Shown here: one piece after another, positions 37,900 through 48,803 of the stretch
Numbering within the stretch: position 1 is the first letter of the stretch
How the letters are laid out: each line of letters opens with the position of its first letter
Origin: Thiohalomonas denitrificans
GTDB lineage: Bacteria > Pseudomonadota > Gammaproteobacteria > Thiohalomonadales > Thiohalomonadaceae
Length of the DNA stretch: 64,000 nt
NCBI GenBank assembly: GCA_020725115.1
Contig: DYFR01000003.1
Location: 122,131-186,130 of the forward strand
Reading direction: 5' to 3'
Position numbers and translations under genes: made by a program
The notes under the pieces: generated by a model
What the model saw: the letters and a program-made list of their open reading frames with translations, nothing else
Database searches by the model: none
Told to the model about the DNA's origin: nothing

Positions 37900-37993
37900 C
37901 AGTCCGCGCATAAACGCCAATAAGGCCGATAGGCGGGTCGAAACCGCCGGCAGGATAGTTGGATTTGCGTTAATTGGCGTGTATTTGCGGACG
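37900..37993 (+). repeat. Intergenic inverted repeat, family A copy 3 (diverged)
   Basis: AGTCCGCGCATAAACGCCAA and TTGGCGTGTATTTGCGGAC form the arms, with the loop carrying a smaller GCGGGT...ACCGCC hairpin. It is more diverged than the two hydrogenase-operon copies and does not supply the downstream ribosome site. Confidence 0.72.
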
Positions 37994-38072
37994 GTGATTT
38001 TCGGTTTGGTTTCGACAAATATGCCCATATTTTCCGGTAGTCACTTCCCGGTTGTCCCAACGAGGTAAATCT

Positions 38073-38342
38073 ATGCCCATTTACGAATATGCCTGCAAGG
38101 CCTGCGGCCACCAGATGGAGGCCATGCAGAAGATGAGCGACGCCCCGCTCAGCGAGTGCCCCGCCTGCGGCAAGCCGGAGTTGGCCAAGCAAATCTCCGC
38201 CGCGGGATTCCGCCTCAAGGGCGGCGGCTGGTACGAGACCGACTTCAAGTCCGGCAGCAAGAAAAACGTGGCCGAGTCCGGCTCATCTTCCGCGTCCCAT
38301 GGTTGCGGCGCGGGCGCCTGCGGCTGTGCCGCAACCAAGTAA
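38073..38342 (+). CDS. FmdB-family zinc-ribbon protein
   Basis: An 89-residue protein. The N-terminal PIYEYACKACGHQMEAMQ with CPACGKPELAK forms the two CxxC knuckles of an FmdB-type zinc ribbon. The C-terminal tail is Ser/Gly/Cys-rich (SHGCGAGACGCA). The function is unknown; homologues are small putative regulators. It lies 12 nt upstream of the DUF502 gene, and FmdB-DUF502-aspS is a recurrent gene order in beta- and gammaproteobacteria. Confidence 0.88.
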   Translation: MPIYEYACKACGHQMEAMQKMSDAPLSECPACGKPELAKQISAAGFRLKGGGWYETDFKSGSKKNVAESGSSSASHGCGAGACGCAATK

Positions 38343-38354
38343 GGCCGTTCCTTG

Positions 38355-38966
38355 ATGCACCATTTGCGGCGTTACCTGATTGCCGGCCTGCTGATCTGGC
38401 TGCCCCTCGGGGTGACCGTGCTGGTGGTTCGGCTGCTGGTCGGTACCATGGATCAGACCTTGCTGCTGTTGCCGGAGCGCTTCCGTCCGGATGCCCTGCT
38501 GGGTTTCCATATCCCCGGCCTGGGCCTGTTGCTGGCGGTGCTGGTGGTGCTGACCACCGGCATCCTGGTAGCCAACCTGTTCGGCCGCCGTCTGGTGGCG
38601 TTGTGGGAGCGGCTGCTGGCCCGCATCCCCCTGGTGCGCTCCATCTATATGGCGGTGAAGCAGCTGGCCGAGACCATGTTTTCCGGCGGCGGCCAGTCCT
38701 TCCGCAAGGTGCTGCTCATCGAATATCCCCGCAAGGGGCTGTGGACCCTGGCCTTCCAGACCGGCACGGGGGTGGGCGAGGCGCAGCGCAAGACCGGCCG
38801 GGACGTGGTCAACGTCTACGTCCCCACCACCCCCAACCCCACCTCCGGATTTTTCCTGATGGTGCCGCGCGAGGATGTGGTGGAGCTGGACATGAGCGTG
38901 GACGACGGCCTGAAGATGATCATTTCCATGGGCGTTGTCGTTCCCAACGGAGGAACTAGGGGCTAG
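38355..38966 (+). CDS. DUF502 membrane protein
   Basis: A 203-residue protein with two N-terminal transmembrane helices and a soluble C-terminal domain. The conserved pieces IPLVRSIYMAVKQL, FRKVLLIEYPRKGLWTLAFQTG and PTTPNPTSGFFLMVPREDV are diagnostic for DUF502. Function unknown. Its stop codon (TAG, 38964-38966) lies inside the GGGGCTA tandem array that follows, so the last residues (GTRG) are encoded by the repeat or its border. Confidence 0.9.
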   Translation: MHHLRRYLIAGLLIWLPLGVTVLVVRLLVGTMDQTLLLLPERFRPDALLGFHIPGLGLLLAVLVVLTTGILVANLFGRRLVALWERLLARIPLVRSIYMAVKQLAETMFSGGGQSFRKVLLIEYPRKGLWTLAFQTGTGVGEAQRKTGRDVVNVYVPTTPNPTSGFFLMVPREDVVELDMSVDDGLKMIISMGVVVPNGGTRG

Positions 38967-39087
38967 GGGCTAGGGGCTAGGGGCTAGGGGCTAGGGGCTA
39001 GGGGCTAGGGCTCGCTGCGCTCGTTCCTATATAAAAAACTATGCGCGTAGCGCACGCCTTCGCTAGTCCCTAGCTCCTAGTCCCTCT
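38955..39087 (+). repeat. GGGGCTA tandem-word inverted repeat, family C copy 3
   Basis: The left arm is about eight tandem copies of the 7-mer GGGGCTA (38957-39010). The right arm has the complementary words TAGTCCCTAGCTCCTAGTCC (39064-39083). The loop contains ATGCGCGTAGCGCA. The left arm starts inside the DUF502 gene and includes its stop codon. Confidence 0.9.
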
Positions 39088-39166
39088 TCCCTGGCGCCTT
39101 GCGCTGGCCGGACGGTCGCCGTAACATTCCCGCCTTTATTTTTGATGTAACAGGACTTTACCCCCC

Positions 39167-40957
<1,791 letters not shown>

Positions 40958-40983
40958 GGTATTTACCCGCAGCGAACTTCCAA

Positions 40984-41063
40984 TACCTGTCGCAGAGGCG
41001 CAGAGACACAGAGGATTTTCACTCATGTCCCCTCAGCGGCTCTGCGTCTCTGCGACAAAGTGG
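40984..41063 (+). repeat. Family B inverted repeat
   Basis: CTGTCGCAGAGGCGCAGAGA and GCTCTGCGTCTCTGCGACA are complementary across a loop of about 35 nt. It lies between aspS and nadA. Confidence 0.85.
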
Positions 41064-41087
41064 TTTTTCGTTTTATGAGGTGATGGC

Positions 41088-42188
41088 ATGGCTGAAGTGT
41101 TGCCCATCGAGAAGTATGCGGGCCTGAGCGACGCCGAGTGCGAGGCGCGCATCGTCGCGGCCAAGAAAGCGCTGGGCGAGCGCCTGGTGATCCTGGGCCA
41201 TCACTACCAGCGCGAGGAGGTGTTCCGTCACGCCGATTTTTCCGGTGACTCGCTCAAGCTGTCGCGCGAGGCGGCGCAGTCGAAGGCCGAGTACATCGTG
41301 TTCTGCGGTGTGCACTTCATGGCCGAGGTGGCCGACATCCTGTCGCGCCCGGACCAGATATCCATTCTGCCGGACCTGGGTGCCGGCTGCTCCATGGCCG
41401 ACATGGCCAACCTGGCCAACGTCGAGCGCGCCTGGCGCGAACTGGCCACCGTGCTCGACCCGGATGAAACCATCACCCCGGTCACCTACATCAATTCCGC
41501 CGCCGACCTGAAGGCCTTCTGCGGCCGCCACGGCGGCATCGTCTGCACCTCGTCCAATGCGCGCAAGGTACTGGAGTGGTCCTTCGGCCAGCGCGAGAAG
41601 GTGCTGTTTTTCCCCGACCAGCATCTCGGCCGCAACACCGGCTACACCATGGGCATCCCGCTGGAAGACATGGTGGTGTGGGACTTCGACCAGCCCTTGG
41701 GCGGGCTCACGCCGGAGCAAATCAAGGGCGCGAAGATGATCCTGTGGAAGGGGTTCTGTTCGGTGCACCAGATGTTCCGTCCCGAGCACATCGATCGCTT
41801 CAAGGCCAAATACCCGGACGCGAAGATCATCTCCCACCCGGAGTCGCCGTTCGAGGTGTGCCGGAAGTCCGACTACGTCGGCTCCACCGAATACATCATC
41901 AAGACCGTGCGCGAATCCGCCCCCGGCACGCGCTGGCTGGTGGCCACCGAGCTGAACCTGGTCAACCGCCTGCACGAGCAGTTCAAGGGCGAGGGCAAGC
42001 ACGTCCACTTCATGTCGCCCACGGTGTGCATGTGCTCCACCATGTTCCGCATCGACCCGCAGCACCTGGCCTGGACCCTGGAAAACCTGGTGGCCGGTCA
42101 TGTGGTCAACCAGATCAAGGTGGCGCCGGAAGAGGCCCGTCTGGCGCGGCTGGCGCTGGAGCGGATGTTGGAAGTCAGTTCCAAGTGA
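41088..42188 (+). CDS. nadA: Quinolinate synthase
   Basis: A 366-residue [4Fe-4S] enzyme condensing iminoaspartate with dihydroxyacetone phosphate to quinolinate in NAD synthesis. Three-domain markers are ILGHHYQREEV, FCGVHFMAEVADIL, NTGYTMGIP, SHPESPFEVC and MCSTMFRIDPQHLAW; the conserved cysteines near C83, C283-region and MCST supply the cluster. The ATG follows GAGGTG. It is inserted between aspS and the yebC-ruvC block, whereas in pseudomonads nadA lies further downstream. Confidence 0.96.
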   Translation: MAEVLPIEKYAGLSDAECEARIVAAKKALGERLVILGHHYQREEVFRHADFSGDSLKLSREAAQSKAEYIVFCGVHFMAEVADILSRPDQISILPDLGAGCSMADMANLANVERAWRELATVLDPDETITPVTYINSAADLKAFCGRHGGIVCTSSNARKVLEWSFGQREKVLFFPDQHLGRNTGYTMGIPLEDMVVWDFDQPLGGLTPEQIKGAKMILWKGFCSVHQMFRPEHIDRFKAKYPDAKIISHPESPFEVCRKSDYVGSTEYIIKTVRESAPGTRWLVATELNLVNRLHEQFKGEGKHVHFMSPTVCMCSTMFRIDPQHLAWTLENLVAGHVVNQIKVAPEEARLARLALERMLEVSSK

Positions 42189-42249
42189 CAAGCTGAGGGT
42201 TTTGGGCAAGGCCGTAGATTTTTCTTGTAACTTGCCACTTGCAACTTGG
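42180..42249 (+). repeat. Tandem-word inverted repeat, family C copy 4
   Basis: The left arm CCAAGTGACAAGC contains the nadA stop codon. The right arm is TTGTAACTTGCCACTTGCAA, continuing to CTTGG. The loop is about 35 nt. It is partly degenerate. Confidence 0.7.
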
Positions 42250-42355
42250 TACCCCCATCACATTCCCGCACTCTTTCCAGGACTTGGCTTGTCCCCGGCC
42301 GACCGGATGGGGTTTAATGCCGTGAGGCAGTCTGTATCAGAATAATAACTAGGCT

Positions 42356-44902
42356 GTGGCGGTGGAGAGAGTGAAGAAGCCCATCTGGAAAGCACGCTGG
42401 TTGCCCGGTCTGATCGTGACCCTGCTGTGTCTGCTGGCGGCGGGCAGCGGCCCCCTGTCGACGCTGGACTGGAAGGCCTACGACCTGGCAGTGAGTTTCG
42501 CCAGTGGCCGTCCGGCCGATGACAATCTGGTCATCGTCGGTATTGATGAGGTGTCCCTGCAGCAGCTGGGTCCCTGGCCCTGGCCACGCGACCGTCTTGC
42601 CCAGGTGGTAAGCCAGCTGACCACCGCCGGGGCGACGGTGATTGGGCTGGCCATTCCATTCGATACGGCGGAGAACCGGCACGGTCTGGATTATCTGCGT
42701 CACCTGCAGAAGGATTACGGCAGTAACGCCAGTGCATACGAGGCCCTGGGACGCGCCGAGGCCGGCCTCGACACCGACGGCGCGCTTGGCCGCGCCGCGG
42801 GCAAGTCCGGCAATGTAATCCTCGGCATGCCCTATCGTTTTGCCGCTTCCGTCCGGCGCGGCAGCGTACCGCCACTGGATGAGACGGTGAGCAGTTATGC
42901 GCTGCGCGATGTGGCCGCCAATCGCCCGTTCTGGTTCGATTACGTCCCCAGCGTACTCACCGCCCGCACCACTGCGGCGGATCGGCTGTTCCCGCCCGTG
43001 CCGCCCATTGCCCAGGGCGCTGCGGGCATCGGCCATCTCAATGGCTATCCGCTGGCCGGGAGCAGCCTGCGTGCAGTGCCGCTGGTGCTGCAATACGGTG
43101 AGCGCTATTTCCCTTCCTTTTCCCTGTTGATGACGGCGCACAGCCTGAAGCTGGATCGCAATTACCTGCGTGTGGAGCCGGGGCAGGGCGTCAGTCTGGA
43201 TGGAACGATCTTCCACACCGATCCGGCAATGCAGGCCTATCCGCGCTATTACCGTGGGCGTGACGACAAGTCACCATTCCGGACTTATGCCTTTGCCGAT
43301 GTTTACTCCCGGAAGGTGGATGCCGCCGAGTTTCGTGGCAAGAGTGTCCTGATCGGTCTGACCGCGCCGGGTCTGGTGGACATGGTAGAGACCCCCATCG
43401 GCGAGACGATGGCACCGGTGGTGGCGACGGCGCATGTGGTCAGCAGTCTGCTCAATAATGATCTGTTCAGAGTGCCGGCATGGGCGGTATGGGCCCAGAT
43501 GCTGGTTTTGCTGGTGGTGGGTGTCTATCTGATGTTTGTGTTGCCGCGTTTCCGCCTTGGTACGGGGCTGGCGTTGAGTGTGATGTTGCTGTTGCTGCTG
43601 GGCAATGCCCATTTTCTGCTGATGGCCTCGCAGTCACTGTGGCTGCCGCTGATGGTGCCGACGGTGGCACTGATTGCCGGCGTCATTTTGCTGGTATTGC
43701 GCCGCCTGGTAGAGGAGCGCTCAGCGCAGTTGCGCGGCCAGCTCGATCAGGCCAACCGCAGCCTGGGCCAGATGCTGCAGGGCCAGGGCCAGTTCGATAT
43801 GGCGTTCGAGAAATACCGTCGCTGCGCCGTAGATGACGGATTGTTGGGCCTGATCTACAACCTGGGCCTGGATTTCGAGCGCAAGCGCCAGTTCAACCGC
43901 GCGGTGGGCGTATTCAATTACATCCAGGAGCACTCGCCTTCCTTCCGCGACAGCCGTGATCGCATCCGTCTCAACCAGGAAATGGAAAAAATGACGGTGC
44001 TGGGCAAGGGCTTCGCCGCCAACACCGGGGGCGGCACCATGGCGATGAGCTATGACAAGTTGCAAAAGCCGATGCTCGGCCGTTACCAGGTGGAGCACGA
44101 GATCGGGCGCGGTGCCATGGGCATGGTGTATCTGGGACGGGATCCGCGCATCGGCCGTACCGTGGCGATCAAGACCATGGCCCTGTCGCAGGAGTTCGAC
44201 GAGGAACAGCTGGCCGACGTGAAGGCGCGTTTCTTCCGTGAGGCCGAGACCGCCGGCCGCCTCAACCATCCCAACATCGTCACCGTGTACGACGTGGGTG
44301 AGGAGCAGGAACTGTCCTATATCGCCATGGACTTCCTGCAAGGCAAACCGCTGTCGGCCTGGTGTCGGCCGGAGAACCTGCTGCCGGCGGAAAAGGTGTT
44401 CGAGATCATCATCAAGGTGGCCGAGGCGCTGGACTACGCCCACAAGCAGCAGGTGGTGCATCGTGACATCAAGCCCGCCAACATCATGTACGACGACAAG
44501 ACCGGCGTGGTGAAGGTGACCGACTTCGGTGTCGCCTGTCTGGTCGATTCCAGCAAGACCAAGACCGGCACGGTGCTGGGCAGTCCTTCCTACATGTCCC
44601 CGGAGCAACTGGCCGGCAAGAAGGTGGATGGCCGCTCCGACCTGTTCTCCCTCGGCGTGACCTTCTTCCAGCTGCTCACCGGCGAACTGCCCTTCGTGGC
44701 CGATTCGCTGGCCAGCCTGATGTACAAGATTGCCAACGAAAAGCACGTCGATGTACGCGTCCTGCGCCCCGACCTGCCCGCCTGTGTCAGCACCATCGTG
44801 AATCGTGCGCTGTACAAGGACATCGAAAAACGGGTGCAAAGCGGCCACCACCTGGCCAACGCGCTGCGCCGCTGCAAGCAGCAGATTACCAAGGATCATT
44901 GA
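42356..44902 (+). CDS. CHASE2-domain transmembrane Ser/Thr protein kinase
   Basis: An 848-residue sensor kinase. One N-terminal transmembrane helix leads into a periplasmic CHASE2 domain (about residues 40-360), then three transmembrane helices (about 375-455). A helical linker with a TPR-like YNLGLDFERKRQFNRAV follows, then a C-terminal Hanks kinase (from about residue 575). Kinase motifs are IGRGAMGMVYLG, AIK, VVHRDIKPANIM, DFG and SPSYMSPEQ. The GTG at 42356 is one possible start; the GTG at 42371 has a better-spaced GGAGAG. It heads a module with PP2C and FHA genes. Confidence 0.92.
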   Translation: MAVERVKKPIWKARWLPGLIVTLLCLLAAGSGPLSTLDWKAYDLAVSFASGRPADDNLVIVGIDEVSLQQLGPWPWPRDRLAQVVSQLTTAGATVIGLAIPFDTAENRHGLDYLRHLQKDYGSNASAYEALGRAEAGLDTDGALGRAAGKSGNVILGMPYRFAASVRRGSVPPLDETVSSYALRDVAANRPFWFDYVPSVLTARTTAADRLFPPVPPIAQGAAGIGHLNGYPLAGSSLRAVPLVLQYGERYFPSFSLLMTAHSLKLDRNYLRVEPGQGVSLDGTIFHTDPAMQAYPRYYRGRDDKSPFRTYAFADVYSRKVDAAEFRGKSVLIGLTAPGLVDMVETPIGETMAPVVATAHVVSSLLNNDLFRVPAWAVWAQMLVLLVVGVYLMFVLPRFRLGTGLALSVMLLLLLGNAHFLLMASQSLWLPLMVPTVALIAGVILLVLRRLVEERSAQLRGQLDQANRSLGQMLQGQGQFDMAFEKYRRCAVDDGLLGLIYNLGLDFERKRQFNRAVGVFNYIQEHSPSFRDSRDRIRLNQEMEKMTVLGKGFAANTGGGTMAMSYDKLQKPMLGRYQVEHEIGRGAMGMVYLGRDPRIGRTVAIKTMALSQEFDEEQLADVKARFFREAETAGRLNHPNIVTVYDVGEEQELSYIAMDFLQGKPLSAWCRPENLLPAEKVFEIIIKVAEALDYAHKQQVVHRDIKPANIMYDDKTGVVKVTDFGVACLVDSSKTKTGTVLGSPSYMSPEQLAGKKVDGRSDLFSLGVTFFQLLTGELPFVADSLASLMYKIANEKHVDVRVLRPDLPACVSTIVNRALYKDIEKRVQSGHHLANALRRCKQQITKDH

Positions 44903-44903
44903 G

Positions 44904-45650
44904 GTGAATGTACCCACACTACAGATGAGCGGCCGCACCGACACGGGTTGCGCGCGCGAGCACAACGAAGACCAGATCGCCTGGGATGCCTCCGCCGGCC
45001 TGGCCCTGCTGGCCGATGGCATGGGTGGTCACAACGCAGGCGAGGTGGCCAGTGCACTGGCCATTTCCCTGCTGCATCCATTGTTGCGTGATCTGCCTGC
45101 CGATGTGCTGGAGCAGGAGGTCGGGATGCAGAACGCGGTGGCCGATGCCAACATGGAAATCCTGCAAAAAGCGGGCAGTGATGCGATCTACAATGGGATG
45201 GGCACGACACTGGCTCTGGTGCTGTTTCGCGCTGCCGGGGTGATGGTGGCGCATGTGGGCGATTCACGCGTTTATCGCCTGCGTGGTGGCCGGCTGGAGC
45301 AGCTAACCGCCGATCACTCGCTGCTGCAGGAGCTTGTCGCCGGTGGTTTCATGACCGCCGATGAGGCAGCGCAGGCGGTGAACAAAAATGTCATCACCCG
45401 CGCGCTGGGCATTGAGCCGACAGTGGAGGTGGAGGTGCATCACCACGAGATACAGACCGGTGATGTCTATCTGCTGTGTTCCGATGGCCTCAATGATATG
45501 GTGACTGATAACGCCATCGCACAATTGCTGTTGAATAACATGGATAATCTGGAGGCCGCCGCCGATGCACTGGTGGCCGAGGCCAACCGCTGCGGCGGTA
45601 ACGACAACATCTCCGTAATCCTGGTGCGTGTAGTGGCGTTGAGGGAGTGA
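44904..45650 (+). CDS. PP2C-family protein phosphatase
   Basis: A 248-residue metal-dependent Ser/Thr phosphatase of the PrpC/Stp type. Metal ligands lie in EHNEDQI, ADGMGGHNAGE, CSDGLNDMV and GGNDNISVI; VAHVGDSRVYRL is also conserved. It begins 1 nt after the kinase stop (GTG start; an ATG at 44925 is an alternative), so expression is coupled. It most likely reverses phosphorylation by the CHASE2 kinase. Confidence 0.93.
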   Translation: MNVPTLQMSGRTDTGCAREHNEDQIAWDASAGLALLADGMGGHNAGEVASALAISLLHPLLRDLPADVLEQEVGMQNAVADANMEILQKAGSDAIYNGMGTTLALVLFRAAGVMVAHVGDSRVYRLRGGRLEQLTADHSLLQELVAGGFMTADEAAQAVNKNVITRALGIEPTVEVEVHHHEIQTGDVYLLCSDGLNDMVTDNAIAQLLLNNMDNLEAAADALVAEANRCGGNDNISVILVRVVALRE

Positions 45651-45657
45651 CAGAACC

Positions 45658-46293
45658 ATGGCAAAGCTGATCATCACACTGGATGGCGTAACCATAAGCG
45701 AACAGACGCTGGAGCAGCCCCGCCTCAGCGTGGGCCGCGCATCATCCAATGACATTCATCTGGACGACGGCACGGTGAGCGGCAAGCACGCGCAGCTTCA
45801 TGTGCTGGGCAAGGAAGTCTTCGTGGAAGACATGGAGAGTACCAACGGCACGCTGGTCAACGGACAGCGCGTGCATCGGCGCCAGTTGCGTCATGGCGAT
45901 GTGCTGCGCATCGGCCAGCATGAACTGAAGTTCGTGGATGAGACGGCACAGAACCTGGATGCCACCGTGATTATCTCCTCGTCACAGCGCGATGCCCTGA
46001 AGACACCCAGGGAACTGATCGGCAAGCTCAAGATTCTGAACGGCCCCAAGGCCGGTGAGATGCTGGAGCTGAACAAGCCTTACAACACGGTGGGCAAGCC
46101 CGGCGTGCAGGTGGCGGTGGTGGCCAAGCGTAGCCAGGGCTTTTTTCTGGTACCCATGGCGGTAGGCAACAGCCATGGTGTACCCAGCCTCAATGGTCAG
46201 CCGGTCGGTGCCAGCAGCCTGGCATTGAAGAACGGCGATGTACTGGAGGTTGCCGGCGTGCGCCTCGAGTTCCAGCAGCAGAGCGCAGCCTGA
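45658..46293 (+). CDS. FHA-domain protein 1
   Basis: A 211-residue protein with an N-terminal forkhead-associated domain (about residues 20-90): SVGRASSNDIHLDD, then SGKHAQLHV and ESTNGTLVNG. These carry the phosphothreonine-binding Arg, Ser, His and Asn. The C-terminal half (from about residue 120) looks like a second, degenerate FHA-like sandwich (LNKPYNTVGKPGVQVAVV). It lies 7 nt after the phosphatase gene and is the likely phospho-reader for the kinase. Confidence 0.9.
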   Translation: MAKLIITLDGVTISEQTLEQPRLSVGRASSNDIHLDDGTVSGKHAQLHVLGKEVFVEDMESTNGTLVNGQRVHRRQLRHGDVLRIGQHELKFVDETAQNLDATVIISSSQRDALKTPRELIGKLKILNGPKAGEMLELNKPYNTVGKPGVQVAVVAKRSQGFFLVPMAVGNSHGVPSLNGQPVGASSLALKNGDVLEVAGVRLEFQQQSAA

Positions 46294-46297
46294 GGCC

Positions 46298-46657
46298 ATG
46301 GCGCGCCTGTTGCTGCTGCATGACGGGGTGGGTATCCGCAGTTACCCGCTGGAACGGGACAGCCTCACCCTCGGCCGCCACGCCGACAGTGACATCCGCC
46401 TCGACGATCAGGCGGTCAGTACTCACCATGCCGCTTTGCACCTGGAGCCCAATCCCTACCTGGAGGGGTACCGCAACGTGGTGCTGGAAGACCTGGGCAG
46501 TACCAACGGCACCCTGGTCAACGGCACCCCCATTGCCCGTCAGGTGCTGCACCAGGGAGATCTGATCCGCATCGGTCACTATGAGTTCTCCTTCGAGGCG
46601 GAAGACGGCCACGGCCTGGATCGCACCACCATCTTCGTCCCCGACGTCGAAATCTGA
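46298..46657 (+). CDS. FHA-domain protein 2
   Basis: A 119-residue, essentially single FHA domain: LTLGRHADSDIRLDD, STHHAALHL and LGSTNGTLVNG. It begins 4 nt after the first FHA gene (ATG after GAGGCC). Two adjacent FHA readers behind one kinase/phosphatase pair suggest a small phospho-threonine relay. No type VI secretion genes are nearby. Confidence 0.9.
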   Translation: MARLLLLHDGVGIRSYPLERDSLTLGRHADSDIRLDDQAVSTHHAALHLEPNPYLEGYRNVVLEDLGSTNGTLVNGTPIARQVLHQGDLIRIGHYEFSFEAEDGHGLDRTTIFVPDVEI

Positions 46658-46768
46658 CATTTTTCCCACAGTCAGTTGCCTTGCCCTGCCGCCGGCGGAC
46701 TGTCGGTGCCTGCCCCGCTGGTGGTAAAATGCCGCGATTCATCGGCATTCAAGTCAACGAGGTTAAGC

Positions 46769-47515
46769 ATGGCCGGACACAGCAAATGGGCCAACATCCA
46801 GCACCGCAAGGGACGCCAGGACGCCAAGCGCGGCAAAATCTTCACCAAACTGATTCGTGAAATCACGGTTTCGGCCCGCATGGGTGGCGGTGATCCCGGC
46901 GGCAATCCGCGCCTGCGCACCGCCATCGACAAGGCGCTGGACGCCAATATGCCCAAGGACACCATCGAACGCGCCATCAAGCGCGGCAGTGGTGCCGGTG
47001 AGGGCGAGAATTACGAGCAGATCCGTTACGAGGGTTACGGTGCCGGCGGGGTTGCCGTACTGGTTGACTGTCTCACCGACAACCGCAATCGCACCGTGTC
47101 CGAGGTGCGCCATGCATTCTCCAAATGCGGCGGCAATCTCGGGACGGATGGCTCCGTTGCTTATCTGTTCAGTCGCGTTGGCGTACTCAGCTATCCGGCC
47201 GGCAGTGATGAGGATCGCATCATGGAGGTTGCCCTCGAAGCCGGTGCCGATGATGTTGCCGGCAACGACGACGGCAGTATCGATGTCATCACCGGCCAGG
47301 AGAACTTCATCGAGGTGAAGGCGGCGATGATTGCCGCCGGCCTTGCGCCGGAGGTGGCCGAAGTGACCGAACGACCCGCCACCACCATCGAACTGCAACT
47401 GGAAGACGCCGAGAAGGTGATGAAGATGGTGGACATGCTGGAAGACCTGGATGATGTGCAGAGCGTCTACAGCAACGCCGACTTCAGCGATGAAGTGATG
47501 GAAAAACTTCAGTGA
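46769..47515 (+). CDS. yebC: YebC/PmpR-family protein
   Basis: A 248-residue protein. The N-terminus [20 protein letters not shown] is the unmistakable YebC start, and [17 protein letters not shown] is in the second domain. Family members act as transcription regulators or as translation factors relieving stalling at proline-rich sequences. It starts the conserved yebC-ruvCAB-tol block. The stop codon TGA is the first part of a family C repeat arm. Confidence 0.95.
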   Translation: MAGHSKWANIQHRKGRQDAKRGKIFTKLIREITVSARMGGGDPGGNPRLRTAIDKALDANMPKDTIERAIKRGSGAGEGENYEQIRYEGYGAGGVAVLVDCLTDNRNRTVSEVRHAFSKCGGNLGTDGSVAYLFSRVGVLSYPAGSDEDRIMEVALEAGADDVAGNDDGSIDVITGQENFIEVKAAMIAAGLAPEVAEVTERPATTIELQLEDAEKVMKMVDMLEDLDDVQSVYSNADFSDEVMEKLQ

Positions 47516-47602
47516 CAAGTTGCAAGTTACAAGTGACAAGTAAAATGAGGGCGGCGTCCCGCCGCCTGCTTTTTCTTGCAACTTGTAACTTGTCACTTGG
47601 GA
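47513..47602 (+). repeat. Tandem-word inverted repeat, family C copy 5
   Basis: The left arm TGACAAGTTGCAAGTTACAA begins with the yebC stop codon. The right arm is TTGCAACTTGTAACTTGTCA. The loop carries a small GGCGGCGTCCCGCCGCC hairpin. The arms are nearly perfect over about 27 nt. Confidence 0.92.
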
Positions 47603-47612
47603 CTGGTTCGTA

Positions 47613-48128
47613 ATGTCCCGCATCCTGGGCATCGATCCCGGTTCGCGCATCACCGGCTTCGGCATTATCGAGCGTGAGGGGACGCGCAGCGTGTATGTGG
47701 CGAGTGGCTGTATACGCGTGGGCGACGGCGAGTTCAACGGCCGGCTGAAGTCCATCTTCGATGAGTTGCGTGAAGTGGTGGCGACCTACCGGCCGGAGCA
47801 CGTGGCCATCGAGCGGGTGTTCATGGCACGTAACCCCGATTCGGCCCTCAAGCTGGGACATGCGCGTGGTGCAGCGCTGTGTGCGGTGCTGACGGAAGGG
47901 CTGGCGGTGAGTGAATACACGCCGGCCGAGATCAAGCAGGCCACCGTGGGCAGTGGCCGCGCCGGCAAGGAGCAGGTACAGCACATGGTGCAGGCCCTGC
48001 TCAAGTTGCCGGCGGCGCCGCAGGCCGATGCCGCCGACGCCCTAGCCGTGGCGCTGTGCCATGTGCATACGGCGCAGACCCTGGGGCACCTGGCCGTGGC
48101 ACAACAGTTGGCAGGAAGACGGCGATGA
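47613..48128 (+). CDS. ruvC: Holliday junction endonuclease RuvC
   Basis: A 171-residue resolvase that cuts four-way junctions. The catalytic acidic residues lie in [20 protein letters not shown] and the C-terminal [13 protein letters not shown]. It starts after a family C repeat and overlaps ruvA by four bases (ATGA). Standard length. Confidence 0.97.
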   Translation: MSRILGIDPGSRITGFGIIEREGTRSVYVASGCIRVGDGEFNGRLKSIFDELREVVATYRPEHVAIERVFMARNPDSALKLGHARGAALCAVLTEGLAVSEYTPAEIKQATVGSGRAGKEQVQHMVQALLKLPAAPQADAADALAVALCHVHTAQTLGHLAVAQQLAGRRR

Positions 48129-48730
48129 TCGGACGTTTGCGCGGCATATTGCTGGACAAGAAACCTCCGCAGCTGTTGCTGGAGGCGGGTGGTGTCGGTT
48201 ACGAGGTGGAGGCGCCGATGAGCACCTTCTACCAGCTGCCGGCCACCGGTGTCGAGGTGGTGCTGCATACCCATCTGGTGGTGCGCGACGATGCGCATCT
48301 GCTGTTCGGTTTCGCCAGCGAGCGCGAACGCAGCCTGTTTCGTGCCCTTATCAAGGTCAATGGCGTGGGCGCCAAGATGGCGCTGGCGATCCTCTCCGGC
48401 ATGAATGCCGATGCCTTCGCCCGCTGCATCCAGGAAAACGATGCCGTCTCACTGACCCGCCTGCCGGGTATCGGCAAGAAGACTGCCGAGCGTCTTATTG
48501 TCGAGATGCGTGATCGTCTGGCCGACTGGCAGGAGGCCGGCGTACTGCCGGTGGTGATGGCGCTGTCCGGCGCGGAGACCCGCGATGAAGTGAAGGATGC
48601 CGTCGGTGCCCTCATCGCCCTCGGTTTCAAGCCGCCGGAGGCCAGCCGCATGGTGAGCGCGGTCGGCACCGACGGTCGCAGTTCGGAAGAGATCATCCGC
48701 GACGCATTGAAGGGGGCGATGAAAAAATAA
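48125..48730 (+). CDS. ruvA: Holliday junction branch-migration protein RuvA
   Basis: A 201-residue protein with OB-fold domain I ([15 protein letters not shown]), helix-hairpin-helix domain II ([11 protein letters not shown] and [16 protein letters not shown]) and C-terminal domain III that contacts RuvB. It is coupled to ruvC by overlap. The stop is immediately followed by a short family C repeat before ruvB. Confidence 0.97.
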   Translation: MIGRLRGILLDKKPPQLLLEAGGVGYEVEAPMSTFYQLPATGVEVVLHTHLVVRDDAHLLFGFASERERSLFRALIKVNGVGAKMALAILSGMNADAFARCIQENDAVSLTRLPGIGKKTAERLIVEMRDRLADWQEAGVLPVVMALSGAETRDEVKDAVGALIALGFKPPEASRMVSAVGTDGRSSEEIIRDALKGAMKK

Positions 48731-48791
48731 TTCAAAATTCAAAATTACGGAAGCCACAATCCTCCGCCTTGAATTTTGAATTTTGAATTTC
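48729..48791 (+). repeat. Tandem-word inverted repeat, family C copy 6
   Basis: The left arm AATTCAAAATTCAAAATTAC begins within the ruvA stop codon. The right arm is GAATTTTGAATTTTGAATTT. The AT-rich words contrast with the GC-rich surroundings. The loop is 20-25 nt. Confidence 0.9.
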
Positions 48792-48803
48792 TGAGTTACC
48801 AAG

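Noticed and set aside
42356..46657. Type VI secretion signalling module
   Set aside because: Kinase, phosphatase and FHA genes are present, but no tss/hcp/vgrG genes are near, and the kinase has a CHASE2 sensor.
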